Source of the DNA: Chryseobacterium indicum
GTDB lineage: Bacteria; Bacteroidota; Bacteroidia; Flavobacteriales; Weeksellaceae
NCBI RefSeq assembly: GCF_021504595.1
Contig: NZ_JACSGT010000001.1
Span: forward strand, 2,914,001 to 2,978,000
DNA: 64,000 nucleotides
Reading direction: 5' to 3'
Notes under the pieces: model-generated
Databases searched by the model: none
Told to the model about the DNA's origin: nothing
What the model saw: only the letters and a program-made list of their open reading frames with translations
Made by a program: the position numbers and the translations under genes
Part shown: piece after piece, positions 54,717-63,854 of the stretch
How positions within the stretch are numbered: the first letter of the stretch is position 1
How the letters are laid out: each line of letters starts with the position of its first letter

Positions 54717-55559
54717 ATGGCAAATGAAAATGTATACGATCCGAATCTTACTTTAGATGAGATTGTATTTGAAAATAGAAACAAGGAATATGGTGCATAC
54801 GATTTAAGACATCAGTACCCAAAACTTCTGACAAAATCTTTCATCGTTGGAACAGCATTATTCCTTATTGCTGCTTTGTCTCCATTTATCTATCTTACCA
54901 TTAAGAGACTTACTGCTCCGCCTAAACAGGAAGTTAAGGCTGATCTTGTAGATGTTCTTCAGGAAGATAAAATTATTGAGCAGCCAAAAGAAGAAGAACC
55001 GCCACCACCACCTCCGCCAAAAGAGGAAGAGAAAATTGAAATTATTCAAAACGTGGTTCCAGAACCTGTAAAAGCTCCAAAAATTGAAACACCGCCGCCG
55101 CCGATTTCTAAGCAATTAGAAACAACGACGGGTCTGGTAAATCAGGAAGGGGTAAAAGCTCCGGCTTACACTCCGCCGCCACCGCCGCCATCAACAGGTA
55201 CAAAGGCATCTACGGCTGAAGTAAAACCACAGGTAAGCGATACTCAGGTTTATACAGAAGTTGAGCAGACTGCTGAATTCCCTGGAGGTATTAATGCTTT
55301 CAGAAATAAAGTATCCAGTAACTTTGATGGTTCAGCAATGAACGGAGATGAAGGTACTGTAAAAACTGAGATTACCTTTGTGGTAGAGAGAGACGGAAGT
55401 ATTACTGACGTTAAAGCAAGTGGTGGAAATTCAGATTTTAATGCTGAAGCAATCAGAACCATTAAGTCTATTAAAAATAAATGGACTCCTGCTAAGATTA
55501 ACGGTCAGTCTGTACGTTACAGATTCAGATTACCTTTAACAATGAATTTTGAAGGATAA
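54717..55559 (+). CDS. tonB: TonB energy transducer
   Basis: A 280-residue TonB: cytoplasmic N-terminus with RNKEYGAYDLRHQYPK, one membrane helix at about 43-63, a long proline-rich periplasmic spacer (runs of Pro at about 94-101 and 154-159), and a C-terminal TonB domain (about 200-280: GGINAFRNKV, VKTEITFVVERDGSITDVKA, VRYRFRLPLTM). It transmits ExbBD energy to outer-membrane receptors. A terminator follows. Confidence 0.95.
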   Translation: MANENVYDPNLTLDEIVFENRNKEYGAYDLRHQYPKLLTKSFIVGTALFLIAALSPFIYLTIKRLTAPPKQEVKADLVDVLQEDKIIEQPKEEEPPPPPPPKEEEKIEIIQNVVPEPVKAPKIETPPPPISKQLETTTGLVNQEGVKAPAYTPPPPPPSTGTKASTAEVKPQVSDTQVYTEVEQTAEFPGGINAFRNKVSSNFDGSAMNGDEGTVKTEITFVVERDGSITDVKASGGNSDFNAEAIRTIKSIKNKWTPAKINGQSVRYRFRLPLTMNFEG

Positions 55560-55583
55560 GATTTATCTTTAAAATAATAATTA

Positions 55584-55613
55584 AAAAAGAGAAGCATTTG
55601 CTTCTCTTTTTAT
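55584..55613 (+). terminator. Intrinsic terminator of the exb-tonB cluster
   Basis: A 12-bp stem (AAAAGAGAAGCA with TGCTTCTCTTTT) with a 2-nt loop and T-run, 25 bp past the tonB stop. It separates the cluster from the small membrane protein and PstS-like gene, unless it is read through. Confidence 0.85.
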
Positions 55614-55634
55614 TTTTTTTGGTATTTTTGTTAT

Positions 55635-55832
55635 ATGATGTTCAATTGGTTATCTCTGGTTACGGGATTATTTTATATCGTTCTGGGAATTGTAGTGATA
55701 TTCTACAAATTTTTCTTCACAATTTTGGATCCTGGAGTTGCCTACGCGCTAGGTGGACTTCTTATTTTATATGGAATTTTCAGAATTTACAGAGCAATTA
55801 CTAGAATTAAAAATTCAGGAAATGAAGAATAG
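55635..55832 (+). CDS. Small two-helix membrane protein
   Basis: A 65-residue protein with two hydrophobic helices (about 5-27 and 33-52: LVTGLFYIVLGIVVIF, ALGGLLILYGIFRIY) and a short charged tail. It overlaps the PstS-like gene by 11 bp, supporting that it is a real, cotranslated gene. No family name is certain. Confidence 0.7.
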   Translation: MMFNWLSLVTGLFYIVLGIVVIFYKFFFTILDPGVAYALGGLLILYGIFRIYRAITRIKNSGNEE

Positions 55833-56694
55833 TATTAAACTTATCATGCTGTTTTTCGTTGGCATTGTAGCAGTAGGTTGTAAAAAAGAAGATAAATCTG
55901 CGTCATACCATAAAGGTGAAATGACAATTCTCACCGATGAATCTTTTAAAAGTGTAACAGAGGCTTTAGCAGAAGGGTATATGATCAATTATCCTGAAAC
56001 AAAAATAAAAGTAACTACCAAAAAAGAAGACCTCGGATTTATTGATTTACTTAACAATAAAGTAAGAATCGCTGTAATGTCGAGAGATCTTACTCCTGAA
56101 GAGGTTAAAGAATATGAAAAACAGATTGAACTGAAATTTCTGCCCGCAAAATTTGCAGCAGATGCTGTTATTTTTGTTGTTCCCAAAGATTCTCCCAAAG
56201 AAAAGATCACAATTGATGAGATTCAGAAAGGATTACAGTCTGACAATAAGGAATTTATTTTTGACGGAGCAAATTCCAGCAATCTGAATTTTGTTGCCCA
56301 AAAGCTTAAAAAACTCCCAAAAGATTTAAAATTTTCTGTTATTCCGGGAAGCAAGAATATTATTGAAGAACTCAATAAATATCCTGATAAAATAGGGGTT
56401 ATCGGTCTTAATACCTTCAGCCGTCCTTATGATAAGGAATCTGAACAGCTGAGAAGTATGGTGAAAATTCTTCCTGTGGAAGACAATGGAAAACTTTACA
56501 ATACAGATTTTGAAAACCTGCGTAAAATGAATTATCCATTTACAAGAGTCCTATATTTTTTAACAAACGAAGGAAACTTCAATATTGCCAATGGTTTTAT
56601 AAGGTATTCGTGTACACAACTTGGACAGATGATTGTTCAGAAAGAAGGTTTGCAACCTTATAATCTTTACAGAAGAGAAGTTCAGATGCGTTAA
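55822..56694 (+). CDS. PstS-like substrate-binding lipoprotein
   Basis: The start at 55822 gives MKNSIKLIMLFFVGIVAVGC with lipobox Cys20; the frame remains open 23 codons further up, inside the small membrane gene. The 290-residue protein has the PstS/PBP-like fold (SFKSVTEALAEGYMINYPETKIKV; VRIAVMSRDLTPEE; LPAKFAADAVIFVVPKD; a C-terminal FLTNEGNFNIANGFIRY). No pstC, pstA or pstB is nearby. It is wedged between tonB and a TPR protein, so a phosphate role is not established. Confidence 0.85.
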   Translation: MKNSIKLIMLFFVGIVAVGCKKEDKSASYHKGEMTILTDESFKSVTEALAEGYMINYPETKIKVTTKKEDLGFIDLLNNKVRIAVMSRDLTPEEVKEYEKQIELKFLPAKFAADAVIFVVPKDSPKEKITIDEIQKGLQSDNKEFIFDGANSSNLNFVAQKLKKLPKDLKFSVIPGSKNIIEELNKYPDKIGVIGLNTFSRPYDKESEQLRSMVKILPVEDNGKLYNTDFENLRKMNYPFTRVLYFLTNEGNFNIANGFIRYSCTQLGQMIVQKEGLQPYNLYRREVQMR

Positions 56695-56789
56695 AAAGTA
56701 TTAAATTAATCCTTTAACCAAAATAAATGTATTATTTTGGTCTGAAAATTGTGTATTACTTAAATTGAATTTTGATTAGAAAATATAAA

Positions 56790-58439
56790 ATGAAAGATAT
56801 AATGAATATGAATGTAAAGAAGCTTGCTTTTGGAGCAGCTGTAATGTTTTTTACCAACTTTGCCGTTGCACAAACTGTACAGGATGGTATCAACAGTATC
56901 GATAGTGATAAATATGCTCAGGCAAAAACTAATTTTACGAACATGATCGCTTCAGCACCTACTGCAGAAAACTATTTCTATTTGGGAAATACGTATCTGA
57001 AGCAGGGAGAACCTGATTATGTGGCTGCAACCGAGAATTTTAACAAAGGTCTTGCGGCAGACAGTAAAAGTTATTTAAATAAATTAGGTTTAGCAACTGT
57101 AAAACTTGGAAAAGGAGATAAAAATGCTATTGCTGAAATTCAGAAAATTGTAACAGATTCAAAAGAGAAAGATGCAGAAGTTCTTTTCAGAGCGGCAGAA
57201 GCATTGACTTTATTTGAAAAAAATAACTCTCCTGATCTTGCAATTCAGTATTTGAATAAAGCGATTGAAAGAGCTGAGAAAAAAGGAGTTCCGGCTCATT
57301 ACTATTATACTTTAGGAGATGCTTACAGACTAAAAAGAATGCCCGGAGATGCAATGTCTGCTTATGACAAAGCCCTTCCTCTGGCTAAAAATAAAGCGTC
57401 GGTTTATACAAGAATTGGTACTTTATGGATGGCTGCACAACAATGGCAGCAAGCTAAAACAAGTATAGATAAAGCAATCGCTACAGATCCTTCTTATGCT
57501 CCTGCATATAAAGCTCTTGCTGCTTACGATATCAGATATCAGCAAAACGCAAAAGCAACTCAGGATCTTATCAACTATACAAAATATGCTGATGAAGATC
57601 CATATACTCAATTAGAAATTGCAAAGCTTTATTTTACGAATGAAGATTATGCAAATTCCAAGCAGGTTTTAGACAAGATTTTTGATAAGATCAATGATCC
57701 TATTAAGTTTAAATTAAGAGCGTACCAATTATATGCTGACGGAAAATATGCAGAAGCAAAACAGAATATGGATAATTTTGTTTCTCAGGCTGATAAATCA
57801 AGAGTACAACCTGCAGATCAGGGTCTGCAAGGGCTTATCGCAGCAGGTTTAGCAAAAACTGAAAAAGATACCGCTAAGAAAGCCGCTTTAACATCTGAAG
57901 CACAACAAAAAATAGCTATTGCAAAAGCTGCAAAAGATGAAACATTAAAGTGGGATATGGAATTGGTGAAAATAGCTGGAGGAGGCGCTTCTCAGGCTGA
58001 CATTGATGCAGGACCAACAAACCCTACAATCGAAGGATTGAAGCAGAAAGTTGCAGCGAATGCCCAGGATTCAGACTCTCTATTTAAGTTGGCAACAGCT
58101 TATCAGGATGCAAAAAACTGGAACGGTGCAATTGCGACATGGCAAAAAATGAATGCTTTATTACCGGATTGGGCACCTGGTTATTACAGTTTAGGATATT
58201 CTTACCAGCAAGCCGGAAACAGTGATGCTGCGAAAATGGCATACGAAAAATTCATTAGCACTGTGAAACCTACAGAACAGGATGCCAACAAGCAAACCCT
58301 TGCTTACGCTTATTTTGCTGTAGCATACATGTCTAAAGATTCAGACTTGGCAAAAGCAAAAGATTATGTTGCAAAATCGGTACAGTTGGATCCAACTTAT
58401 CAGGACGCAGTAAAATTAAATGCAGAAATTAATAAATAA
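56790..58439 (+). CDS. Periplasmic TPR-repeat protein
   Basis: A protein of about 549 residues with a signal peptide (MNVKKLAFGAAVMFFTNFAVAQ). The start is taken as 56790; ATGs at 56802 and 56808 are also possible, and the frame extends to a TTG at 56772. It is built almost wholly of tetratricopeptide-like repeats (for example ENYFYLGNTYLKQGEPDYVA, AHYYYTLGDAYRLKRMPGDA, PGYYSLGYSYQQAGNSDAA). Probably a periplasmic scaffold linked to the TonB/PstS-like genes by position. A terminator follows. Confidence 0.85.
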   Translation: MKDIMNMNVKKLAFGAAVMFFTNFAVAQTVQDGINSIDSDKYAQAKTNFTNMIASAPTAENYFYLGNTYLKQGEPDYVAATENFNKGLAADSKSYLNKLGLATVKLGKGDKNAIAEIQKIVTDSKEKDAEVLFRAAEALTLFEKNNSPDLAIQYLNKAIERAEKKGVPAHYYYTLGDAYRLKRMPGDAMSAYDKALPLAKNKASVYTRIGTLWMAAQQWQQAKTSIDKAIATDPSYAPAYKALAAYDIRYQQNAKATQDLINYTKYADEDPYTQLEIAKLYFTNEDYANSKQVLDKIFDKINDPIKFKLRAYQLYADGKYAEAKQNMDNFVSQADKSRVQPADQGLQGLIAAGLAKTEKDTAKKAALTSEAQQKIAIAKAAKDETLKWDMELVKIAGGGASQADIDAGPTNPTIEGLKQKVAANAQDSDSLFKLATAYQDAKNWNGAIATWQKMNALLPDWAPGYYSLGYSYQQAGNSDAAKMAYEKFISTVKPTEQDANKQTLAYAYFAVAYMSKDSDLAKAKDYVAKSVQLDPTYQDAVKLNAEINK

Positions 58440-58461
58440 TTTAATACAATTATAAATAATG

Positions 58462-58494
58462 AAACTTCCCATTCTTAATGTTTGGGAAGTTTTT
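58462..58494 (+). terminator. Intrinsic terminator of the TPR gene
   Basis: A 10-bp stem (58462-58471 with 58483-58492) and an 11-nt loop with a T-run. Its right arm overlaps the -33 element of the next promoter. Confidence 0.8.
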
Positions 58495-58512
58495 AATTTA
58501 ACCCTATCTTTG
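58482..58512 (+). promoter_or_regulatory. Bacteroidota-type promoter of bshB1
   Basis: TTG (58482-58484), a 20-bp spacer and TATCTTTG (58505-58512) fit the consensus. The ATG of bshB1 begins only 5 bp after the -7 box, so the transcript would be nearly or fully leaderless. Confidence 0.7.
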
Positions 58513-58517
58513 ATAGT

Positions 58518-59237
58518 ATGAAAACAGATATACTAGCTTTTGGTGCACATCCTGATGATGTAGAATTGGGATGTGGAGGAACGATAGCCAAAATGGTTTC
58601 AGAAGGAAAAACCTGCGTTATTGTTGATCTTACGAGAGGAGAACTCGGAACGAGAGGAACTGAGGAAACCAGAAAAAATGAAGCATTAGATGCTGCAAAA
58701 ATTCTCGGTGTTTCTATCAGAGAAAATTTAAATATGAAAGATGGGTTTTTGGAAAATAACGAGGAGTATCAGATGAGGATTATAAAAATGGTTCGTAAAT
58801 ACAGACCGGAAATCGTCTTTTCTAATACAACTGATGACAGACATCCAGATCATGCAAAAGGATCGAAATTAGTTTCGGATGCGTGCTTTTTAGCAGGCTT
58901 AAGAAAAATCGAAACAGTTTTGGAAGGCGAAATTCAGGAAGCATGGAGACCAAAACATATTTTTAACTATATGCAATGGAAAAATGTTGAACCTGAATTC
59001 GTTATTGATATTTCAGAATTTCTGGATGCGAAAATTGAAGCTTGTAAGGCTTTTAAGACTCAGTTTTATGATCCGGATTCTAAAGAGCCGGAAACTCCGA
59101 TTACTTCAAAAAACTTTTTGGACAGCTTAACTTACCGCGCGATGGATTTAGGTAGATTATCGGGAGTGGCTTATGCTGAGGGATTTACTTCTGAGAAGCT
59201 AATTGCATTGAAAAATTTTGACGGAATTGTTTGGTAA
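58518..59237 (+). CDS. bshB1: Bacillithiol biosynthesis deacetylase BshB1
   Basis: A 239-residue PIG-L/LmbE-family zinc deacetylase that removes the acetyl group from GlcNAc-malate in bacillithiol synthesis. The zinc motif GAHPDDVELGCGG is at the N-terminus, the HPDH motif (DDRHPDHAKGSKL) is in the middle, and GELGTRGTEETR is typical of BshB1. It lies 36 bp upstream of the tRNA-His gene. Confidence 0.95.
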   Translation: MKTDILAFGAHPDDVELGCGGTIAKMVSEGKTCVIVDLTRGELGTRGTEETRKNEALDAAKILGVSIRENLNMKDGFLENNEEYQMRIIKMVRKYRPEIVFSNTTDDRHPDHAKGSKLVSDACFLAGLRKIETVLEGEIQEAWRPKHIFNYMQWKNVEPEFVIDISEFLDAKIEACKAFKTQFYDPDSKEPETPITSKNFLDSLTYRAMDLGRLSGVAYAEGFTSEKLIALKNFDGIVW

Positions 59238-59260
59238 TTAAAAAATCTTTCCTATATTTG
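59231..59260 (+). promoter_or_regulatory. Promoter of tRNA-His
   Basis: TTG (59231-59233), a 19-bp spacer and TATATTTG (59253-59260) match the Bacteroidota consensus. The -33 element overlaps the last codons of bshB1. Confidence 0.85.
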
Positions 59261-59273
59261 CACTCACAAAACG

Positions 59274-59343
<70 letters not shown>

Positions 59344-59347
<4 letters not shown>

Positions 59348-59424
59348 CAATAAAAGTACACTTTTCAAAAGTGTACTTTTTTATTTTACAACAGATTTTA
59401 ATTTCAACAAATTAAATTAAAAGT
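59344..59424 (+). repeat. Direct repeat, left copy (tRNA-His 3' end plus terminator)
   Basis: About 75-80 bp starting in the last bases of tRNA-His (CACCCAATAAAAG) and running through its terminator into CAGATTTTAATTTCAA and AAATTAAA. The same sequence is found at 63922-63996. The two copies bound a 4.5-kb segment. Confidence 0.85.
59352..59384 (+). terminator. Terminator of tRNA-His
   Basis: A 13-bp perfect stem (59352-59364 with 59368-59380) with a 3-nt loop and T-run. Confidence 0.85.
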
Positions 59425-59479
59425 TTATTCCTGAGATTTTCGTGCGTGTATTATTGGATCAAGCGCAAAAGTTGGGGGG
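59425..59479. other. Probable terminal sequence of the ISL3-type remnant
   Basis: The stretch just beyond the transposase stop (minus-strand reading CCCCCCAACTTTTGCGCTTG) looks like the non-coding end of the insertion sequence. No partner inverted repeat is found on the other side. Confidence 0.4.
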
Positions 59480-59788
59480 CTATGCAAAAAGTTTAGTTAA
59501 TCTGAATAAGAAGAACGCTTTGTTTTTTACACCTCTCAGCTGTAATCTTAAATTTTTTATTTTCGCATTAAAAGATTCCGCAGCGGCATTCGTGATTCTT
59601 GCTTCAAAATAATTGAGAATATTGCTGTAATGATTTATAATCAGCCGATGGATAGATGGATTCAAAGCATTATTTATTGATAAGGTATGAAACAAAAGAA
59701 AAAGCTGGAGAAATTTGTACCTATTGGCTTGTGTCATTATCAAGAAGCTTATCACACCTTCATAGTAAAATTGATTAAAATTTTTCAA
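59480..59788 (-). pseudogene. Truncated ISL3-family transposase (C-terminal fragment)
   Basis: An open frame of 102 codons. The C-terminal 50 residues (NYFEARITNAAAESFNAKIK, then RLQLRGVKNKAFFLFRLTKL) match the catalytic-Glu end of ISL3-family (DDE_Tnp_ISL3) transposases. The N-terminal two-thirds with the two catalytic Asp residues is absent, and upstream sequence is not transposase-like, so the element is dead. The remnant lies inside the tRNA-flanked segment. Confidence 0.8.
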
Positions 59789-59930
59789 AAAATATTATAG
59801 TATTTCAAAAACAATATTTTTTAGTTTTTAATAGTTCGATCTTTATTGATAACCAAGCTTACTACTTTAAAAAAAACACTATGACTGTAACTCAAAAAAA
59901 TAATACTTTTGTGTAACTTTTTAATTAAAT
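59789..59930. other. AT-rich leader of the kelch-like gene
   Basis: No gene. A TACTTTTG box at 59904-59911 is a possible -7 element for the large secreted protein; no clear -33 TTG is seen. Confidence 0.4.
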
Positions 59931-62900
59931 ATGATGAAAAAAAATTTTTTACTTTTTGTGATTTTAATGTTTTCGTGGATAAATGGTCAGACATGGCAAA
60001 ATATTGGGGGAAACGAAAACTACGGAGGCTATGCTGGTAATTCAGGTTCTGGCTATTACAGTTCGGTTGGTGTATACTCAAAAGAAAATTTGCCTAGTTT
60101 TTATGAATTGCCATATAGTTTTGGAACTGAAAAAGCGTCTCTTACCTGGAACGTAAATAACAATCTCATATATGTATATGATGTGTTTAATGACACAATA
60201 CATTTTTCGGTTTTTGACACGAATATTAAACAATGGAAAAAATTGAATTCTTCCAGCATTCAAAGTTATGGAACAAAAGGAGTAGAAAGCCCAACCAACT
60301 TCCCTGGTAAAAGAATAGGATCTTTAACATGGGTGGATAATGATGGAAACCTTTGGTTGTATGGAAATTCTTATTGGCCTAAACAAACAGATTTATGGAA
60401 ATATAATACTCAAACCAATATGTGGACATGGATAAGCGGTACTCAAAATGACAGTTCTTTACTTCCACCACAAAATACCCCGACAAATACCGCCCTTCCC
60501 AAGACCTATGCCAATTCTTATACCTGGGTTGATGCTCAAAATAATTTATGGTTTTTTGGAGGTGGACCTTTTACTTTACAATCTTATTCAAGTATAAATC
60601 AGGTTTGGAAATATAATACAAGTACAAACAAATGGACTTGGATGAAGGGTGATAATGACTCGGATTACAATGATACTCAACCTGTTTACGGTACTGAAAA
60701 TGTAGAAAATTCGTCTAATACTCCTGGAGAATTTTATATGTATAAAGGGGCAAGTTGGCAATCCGGAAATTACGTTTATTTTCTTCCAGCAGACGGAATT
60801 CCCGTGTTATGGAGATATAATATGCAAACCAACAATTGGTGTTATGTAAAAAAACCTTCGAATACGGCAACTATGTTTAATTATGGTACTTTAGGAGTTG
60901 AAAACCCAGCTAATTTCCCTGCAAGCGTTTACCAGCCATGTTCGTGGATAGATTCTACAGGAAATTTTTGGCTTTTTGGAGGGCAGGTAACTAATGCTGA
61001 TAATTATACGTCGAATGTTGGAAAGCAAGCTTTTTTAAACACATTATGGAAGTATAATCCAAATACTAATCAATGGACTTGGATGAGAGGAGCAAATCCA
61101 ACTGATTACGTAGAAAATGTAAATAGTGTGTATGATAAGCCCTATTCACCAGGCTACTATGGAATAAAAAATATTGAAGACCCTTTGAATATGCCCCATA
61201 GTAGAAATTTTGCTATTTCCTGGTTTAAAAATAATGAATTATTTTTTGGCTATGGAGCTTATTATAACAATGATGGTATTGTAGATGCAAGCTATATATT
61301 TAGAGATATTTGGAAATATAGTATTTCATCCAATAATTTTACTTGGATTGGCGGAAGAAGTTCAGGTGTTACTGAATATCATAAAAATAAATTAATCCCT
61401 GATGTAGAAAACTATCCAATGGTTTCTAATTTTATAAATGATGAATCTGGAAACATTTATGGATTTCATCAAATTAGAAAAAATGAAATTTGGAAATACT
61501 CCATAGCCAATAAAACATGGGTGATGCTAAAAGAGTATTCTTCGACTATAAATTATGGAGTGATAGGAGTTGAGAATTCTACCAATGCACCTTATAATGC
61601 AAAAAATATCTGGTATTATGGAAATAATATATATTTTATTTCCTCAGAAAGTGATTATTCTAATGTAGTATCGCTTTGGAAGTTTGACCTTTCAACTCAT
61701 AATTATACCTGCATAAAAAAAGTTACAGATCCTACATTAGGCACTGTAAACGTAGAGAACTCTACAAATTTTCCATACCCTATTAATCAATCTGCAAATG
61801 TAGTAATAGATAACAAACTCTATATGCTGGGTGGGCATACTTCAGCCTATTTTTGGGAATACAATCCAGTTTCAAATAATTGGAGAAGACTTAATACAAT
61901 ACCTAACATTAGTAAAATAGAAAGTCCTTCTTATGGCTTGGATTCGAGGAAAAATTTATGGGTTTTTGGAGGAAGTATTACTAATAATTCTAATCTTTCA
62001 GGTTTTACAAATGATGTTTGGAAATTTGATTATTCTACCAAAACCTGGCAACAAATGCAAGGCGGAGGTATTGATAAGACAGGATATTATGGGACTCAGA
62101 ATTTATCTACAAACCAGACAAGACCAGGATCTAGATCTCCTAGTGCTTTTTGGATGGATAAATATGACAGATTGTGGATCTATTCTGGGGTAGGTTTTGG
62201 GGAAAATACAGGAAGCTCTACTAATATACTTTTTGATTTATGGTATTACGATACCAAACTAAATGCTTGGTTTTGGGGAGATGGTTACAAAACATCTTTC
62301 AATTTGAGTAATATAGAATTGCACTATTATGATGAGAATCGTCCTATTTGTAGTTCAAATCAGTATGAAAATAGAAATTCCTTCAATTGGAACAATGGTT
62401 TTTATTATATTGGGCCATCGCTTGTGAGTACGAATTATTCTACGAACCAAATATGGAAGCTGGATACGAGTAACATTTTACCACAATACAGTTTTATAGA
62501 AGGATATACACGATTTAATATAAATGGTGGAAATTGTGACAATCTAACTACACCATTTACAGGATTAAAGTTAAAAGCACAAAATAATAATGGTACATTT
62601 TCCGAAAGTTTATCAAATCAACAGGGTTATTATAGAATTATATTAAACAACCTTCCCCAAACTACATTAACTCCAGAATTAGAAAATCCTCAATATTTTA
62701 ATGTTACACCATCAACAGTTAATGTTTCGTTTAATAATGGCAATTCTTTTATTCAAGACTTTTGTATAACTCCAAATGGCACACACAACGATCTTGAGGT
62801 AAAGATTATTCCATTAAATCAGGCAAGACCAGGCTTTGTAGCTAATTATAAAATTGTTTATTTCAATAAAGGTAATACAATATTATCAGGAAGTGTTAAT

Positions 62901-63836
62901 GTAAGCTATCCAAATAATAAAGTTGTGTATCAGAGTTCAATGCCAGTATTTGATACCCATCAAAACAATATTCTTACATGGGATTTTACAAACCTTGCTC
63001 CTTTTCAGCAGAAAGAAATATTGGTCAATTTCACAGTAAATACTCCTACAAATCCCACAAGCCCGGTGAACGTGGGAGATATACTTTCCTTCACGTCAAA
63101 TATTCTCCCGGTTGCTAATGATGAAACTCCCAATGATAATACTTTTGGGTTACGCCAGACTGTAGTTAATTCTGTTGATCCAAATGATAAAATATGTTTG
63201 GAAGGTACTGCTATTGATCAGAGTATGGCAGGTAATTATCTTACGTATCTCATTCGGTTTGAAAATACGGGAACAGCCAATGCTGTTAATATAACTCTAA
63301 AAGATGTAATAGATACTACAAAGTTTGATGTAGAAAGTATTAAACCTAAAAGTGCTTCTCACCCATATAGAATGATAATTAATGATGGAAATAAGATGCA
63401 GGTGTTTTTTGAAAACATTCAACTCCCGTTTCAGCCAGCCGATCAAAGACATGGTTATTTTTTGTTCAAGATTAAATCTAAAGCATCCATATCAGCGGGT
63501 GATATTCTTAGAAACAAAGCAGAAATTTATTTTGATTATAATTCTCCTGTAATTACTAATGAATATCAAACTTTGGTACAGGGATCATTATCTACCAATG
63601 AAATTTTGGACGATGTTAACTTAACTCTTTATCCGAATCCAGTTTCAGGTGTATTGAATATAAAAGCTAAAGAGCAAATAAAAAAAGTTGAAATTTTTGA
63701 TGCCTCAGGAAGACTTGTAAAAATAGTAATAGGAAATGATAACTTAATTAATGTTTCAGAATTCAAAACAGGAAATTATTTAATAAAAATAAATACAACT
63801 CAAAAAATTTATACAACTAAGTTTGTTAAAAAATAA
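59931..63836 (+). CDS. Large kelch-like secreted protein with T9SS type A sorting domain
   Basis: A 1301-residue protein with a signal peptide (KKNFLLFVILMFSWINGQ). Residues about 50-870 hold about eleven kelch-like units, each with a WKYN---NxW motif (DLWKYNTQTNMWTWISG, TLWKYNPNTNQWTWMRG), a YGTxGVENxxNxP segment and a WVDxxGNLWLFGG strand, implying one or two beta-propellers. A beta-sandwich region follows (about 880-1080), then a DUF11/DUF7619-like domain (SVDPNDKICLEG, NTGTANAVNITLKDVI, IYFDYNSPVITNEY). The C-terminus (LYPNPVSGVLNIK to TTKFVKK) is a T9SS type A sorting domain. Base use is more AT/Asn-rich than housekeeping neighbours. Confidence 0.88.
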   Translation: MMKKNFLLFVILMFSWINGQTWQNIGGNENYGGYAGNSGSGYYSSVGVYSKENLPSFYELPYSFGTEKASLTWNVNNNLIYVYDVFNDTIHFSVFDTNIKQWKKLNSSSIQSYGTKGVESPTNFPGKRIGSLTWVDNDGNLWLYGNSYWPKQTDLWKYNTQTNMWTWISGTQNDSSLLPPQNTPTNTALPKTYANSYTWVDAQNNLWFFGGGPFTLQSYSSINQVWKYNTSTNKWTWMKGDNDSDYNDTQPVYGTENVENSSNTPGEFYMYKGASWQSGNYVYFLPADGIPVLWRYNMQTNNWCYVKKPSNTATMFNYGTLGVENPANFPASVYQPCSWIDSTGNFWLFGGQVTNADNYTSNVGKQAFLNTLWKYNPNTNQWTWMRGANPTDYVENVNSVYDKPYSPGYYGIKNIEDPLNMPHSRNFAISWFKNNELFFGYGAYYNNDGIVDASYIFRDIWKYSISSNNFTWIGGRSSGVTEYHKNKLIPDVENYPMVSNFINDESGNIYGFHQIRKNEIWKYSIANKTWVMLKEYSSTINYGVIGVENSTNAPYNAKNIWYYGNNIYFISSESDYSNVVSLWKFDLSTHNYTCIKKVTDPTLGTVNVENSTNFPYPINQSANVVIDNKLYMLGGHTSAYFWEYNPVSNNWRRLNTIPNISKIESPSYGLDSRKNLWVFGGSITNNSNLSGFTNDVWKFDYSTKTWQQMQGGGIDKTGYYGTQNLSTNQTRPGSRSPSAFWMDKYDRLWIYSGVGFGENTGSSTNILFDLWYYDTKLNAWFWGDGYKTSFNLSNIELHYYDENRPICSSNQYENRNSFNWNNGFYYIGPSLVSTNYSTNQIWKLDTSNILPQYSFIEGYTRFNINGGNCDNLTTPFTGLKLKAQNNNGTFSESLSNQQGYYRIILNNLPQTTLTPELENPQYFNVTPSTVNVSFNNGNSFIQDFCITPNGTHNDLEVKIIPLNQARPGFVANYKIVYFNKGNTILSGSVNVSYPNNKVVYQSSMPVFDTHQNNILTWDFTNLAPFQQKEILVNFTVNTPTNPTSPVNVGDILSFTSNILPVANDETPNDNTFGLRQTVVNSVDPNDKICLEGTAIDQSMAGNYLTYLIRFENTGTANAVNITLKDVIDTTKFDVESIKPKSASHPYRMIINDGNKMQVFFENIQLPFQPADQRHGYFLFKIKSKASISAGDILRNKAEIYFDYNSPVITNEYQTLVQGSLSTNEILDDVNLTLYPNPVSGVLNIKAKEQIKKVEIFDASGRLVKIVIGNDNLINVSEFKTGNYLIKINTTQKIYTTKFVKK

Positions 63837-63854
63837 AATATGGAGCCTTATAAA

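Noticed and set aside
55822..56694. Phosphate ABC transporter locus
   Set aside because: Only the binding-protein-like gene is present; no permease or ATPase genes are nearby.
59821..60081. Minus-strand frame across the start of the kelch-like gene
   Set aside because: It overlaps the promoter and signal peptide of a strong gene and shows no coding features.
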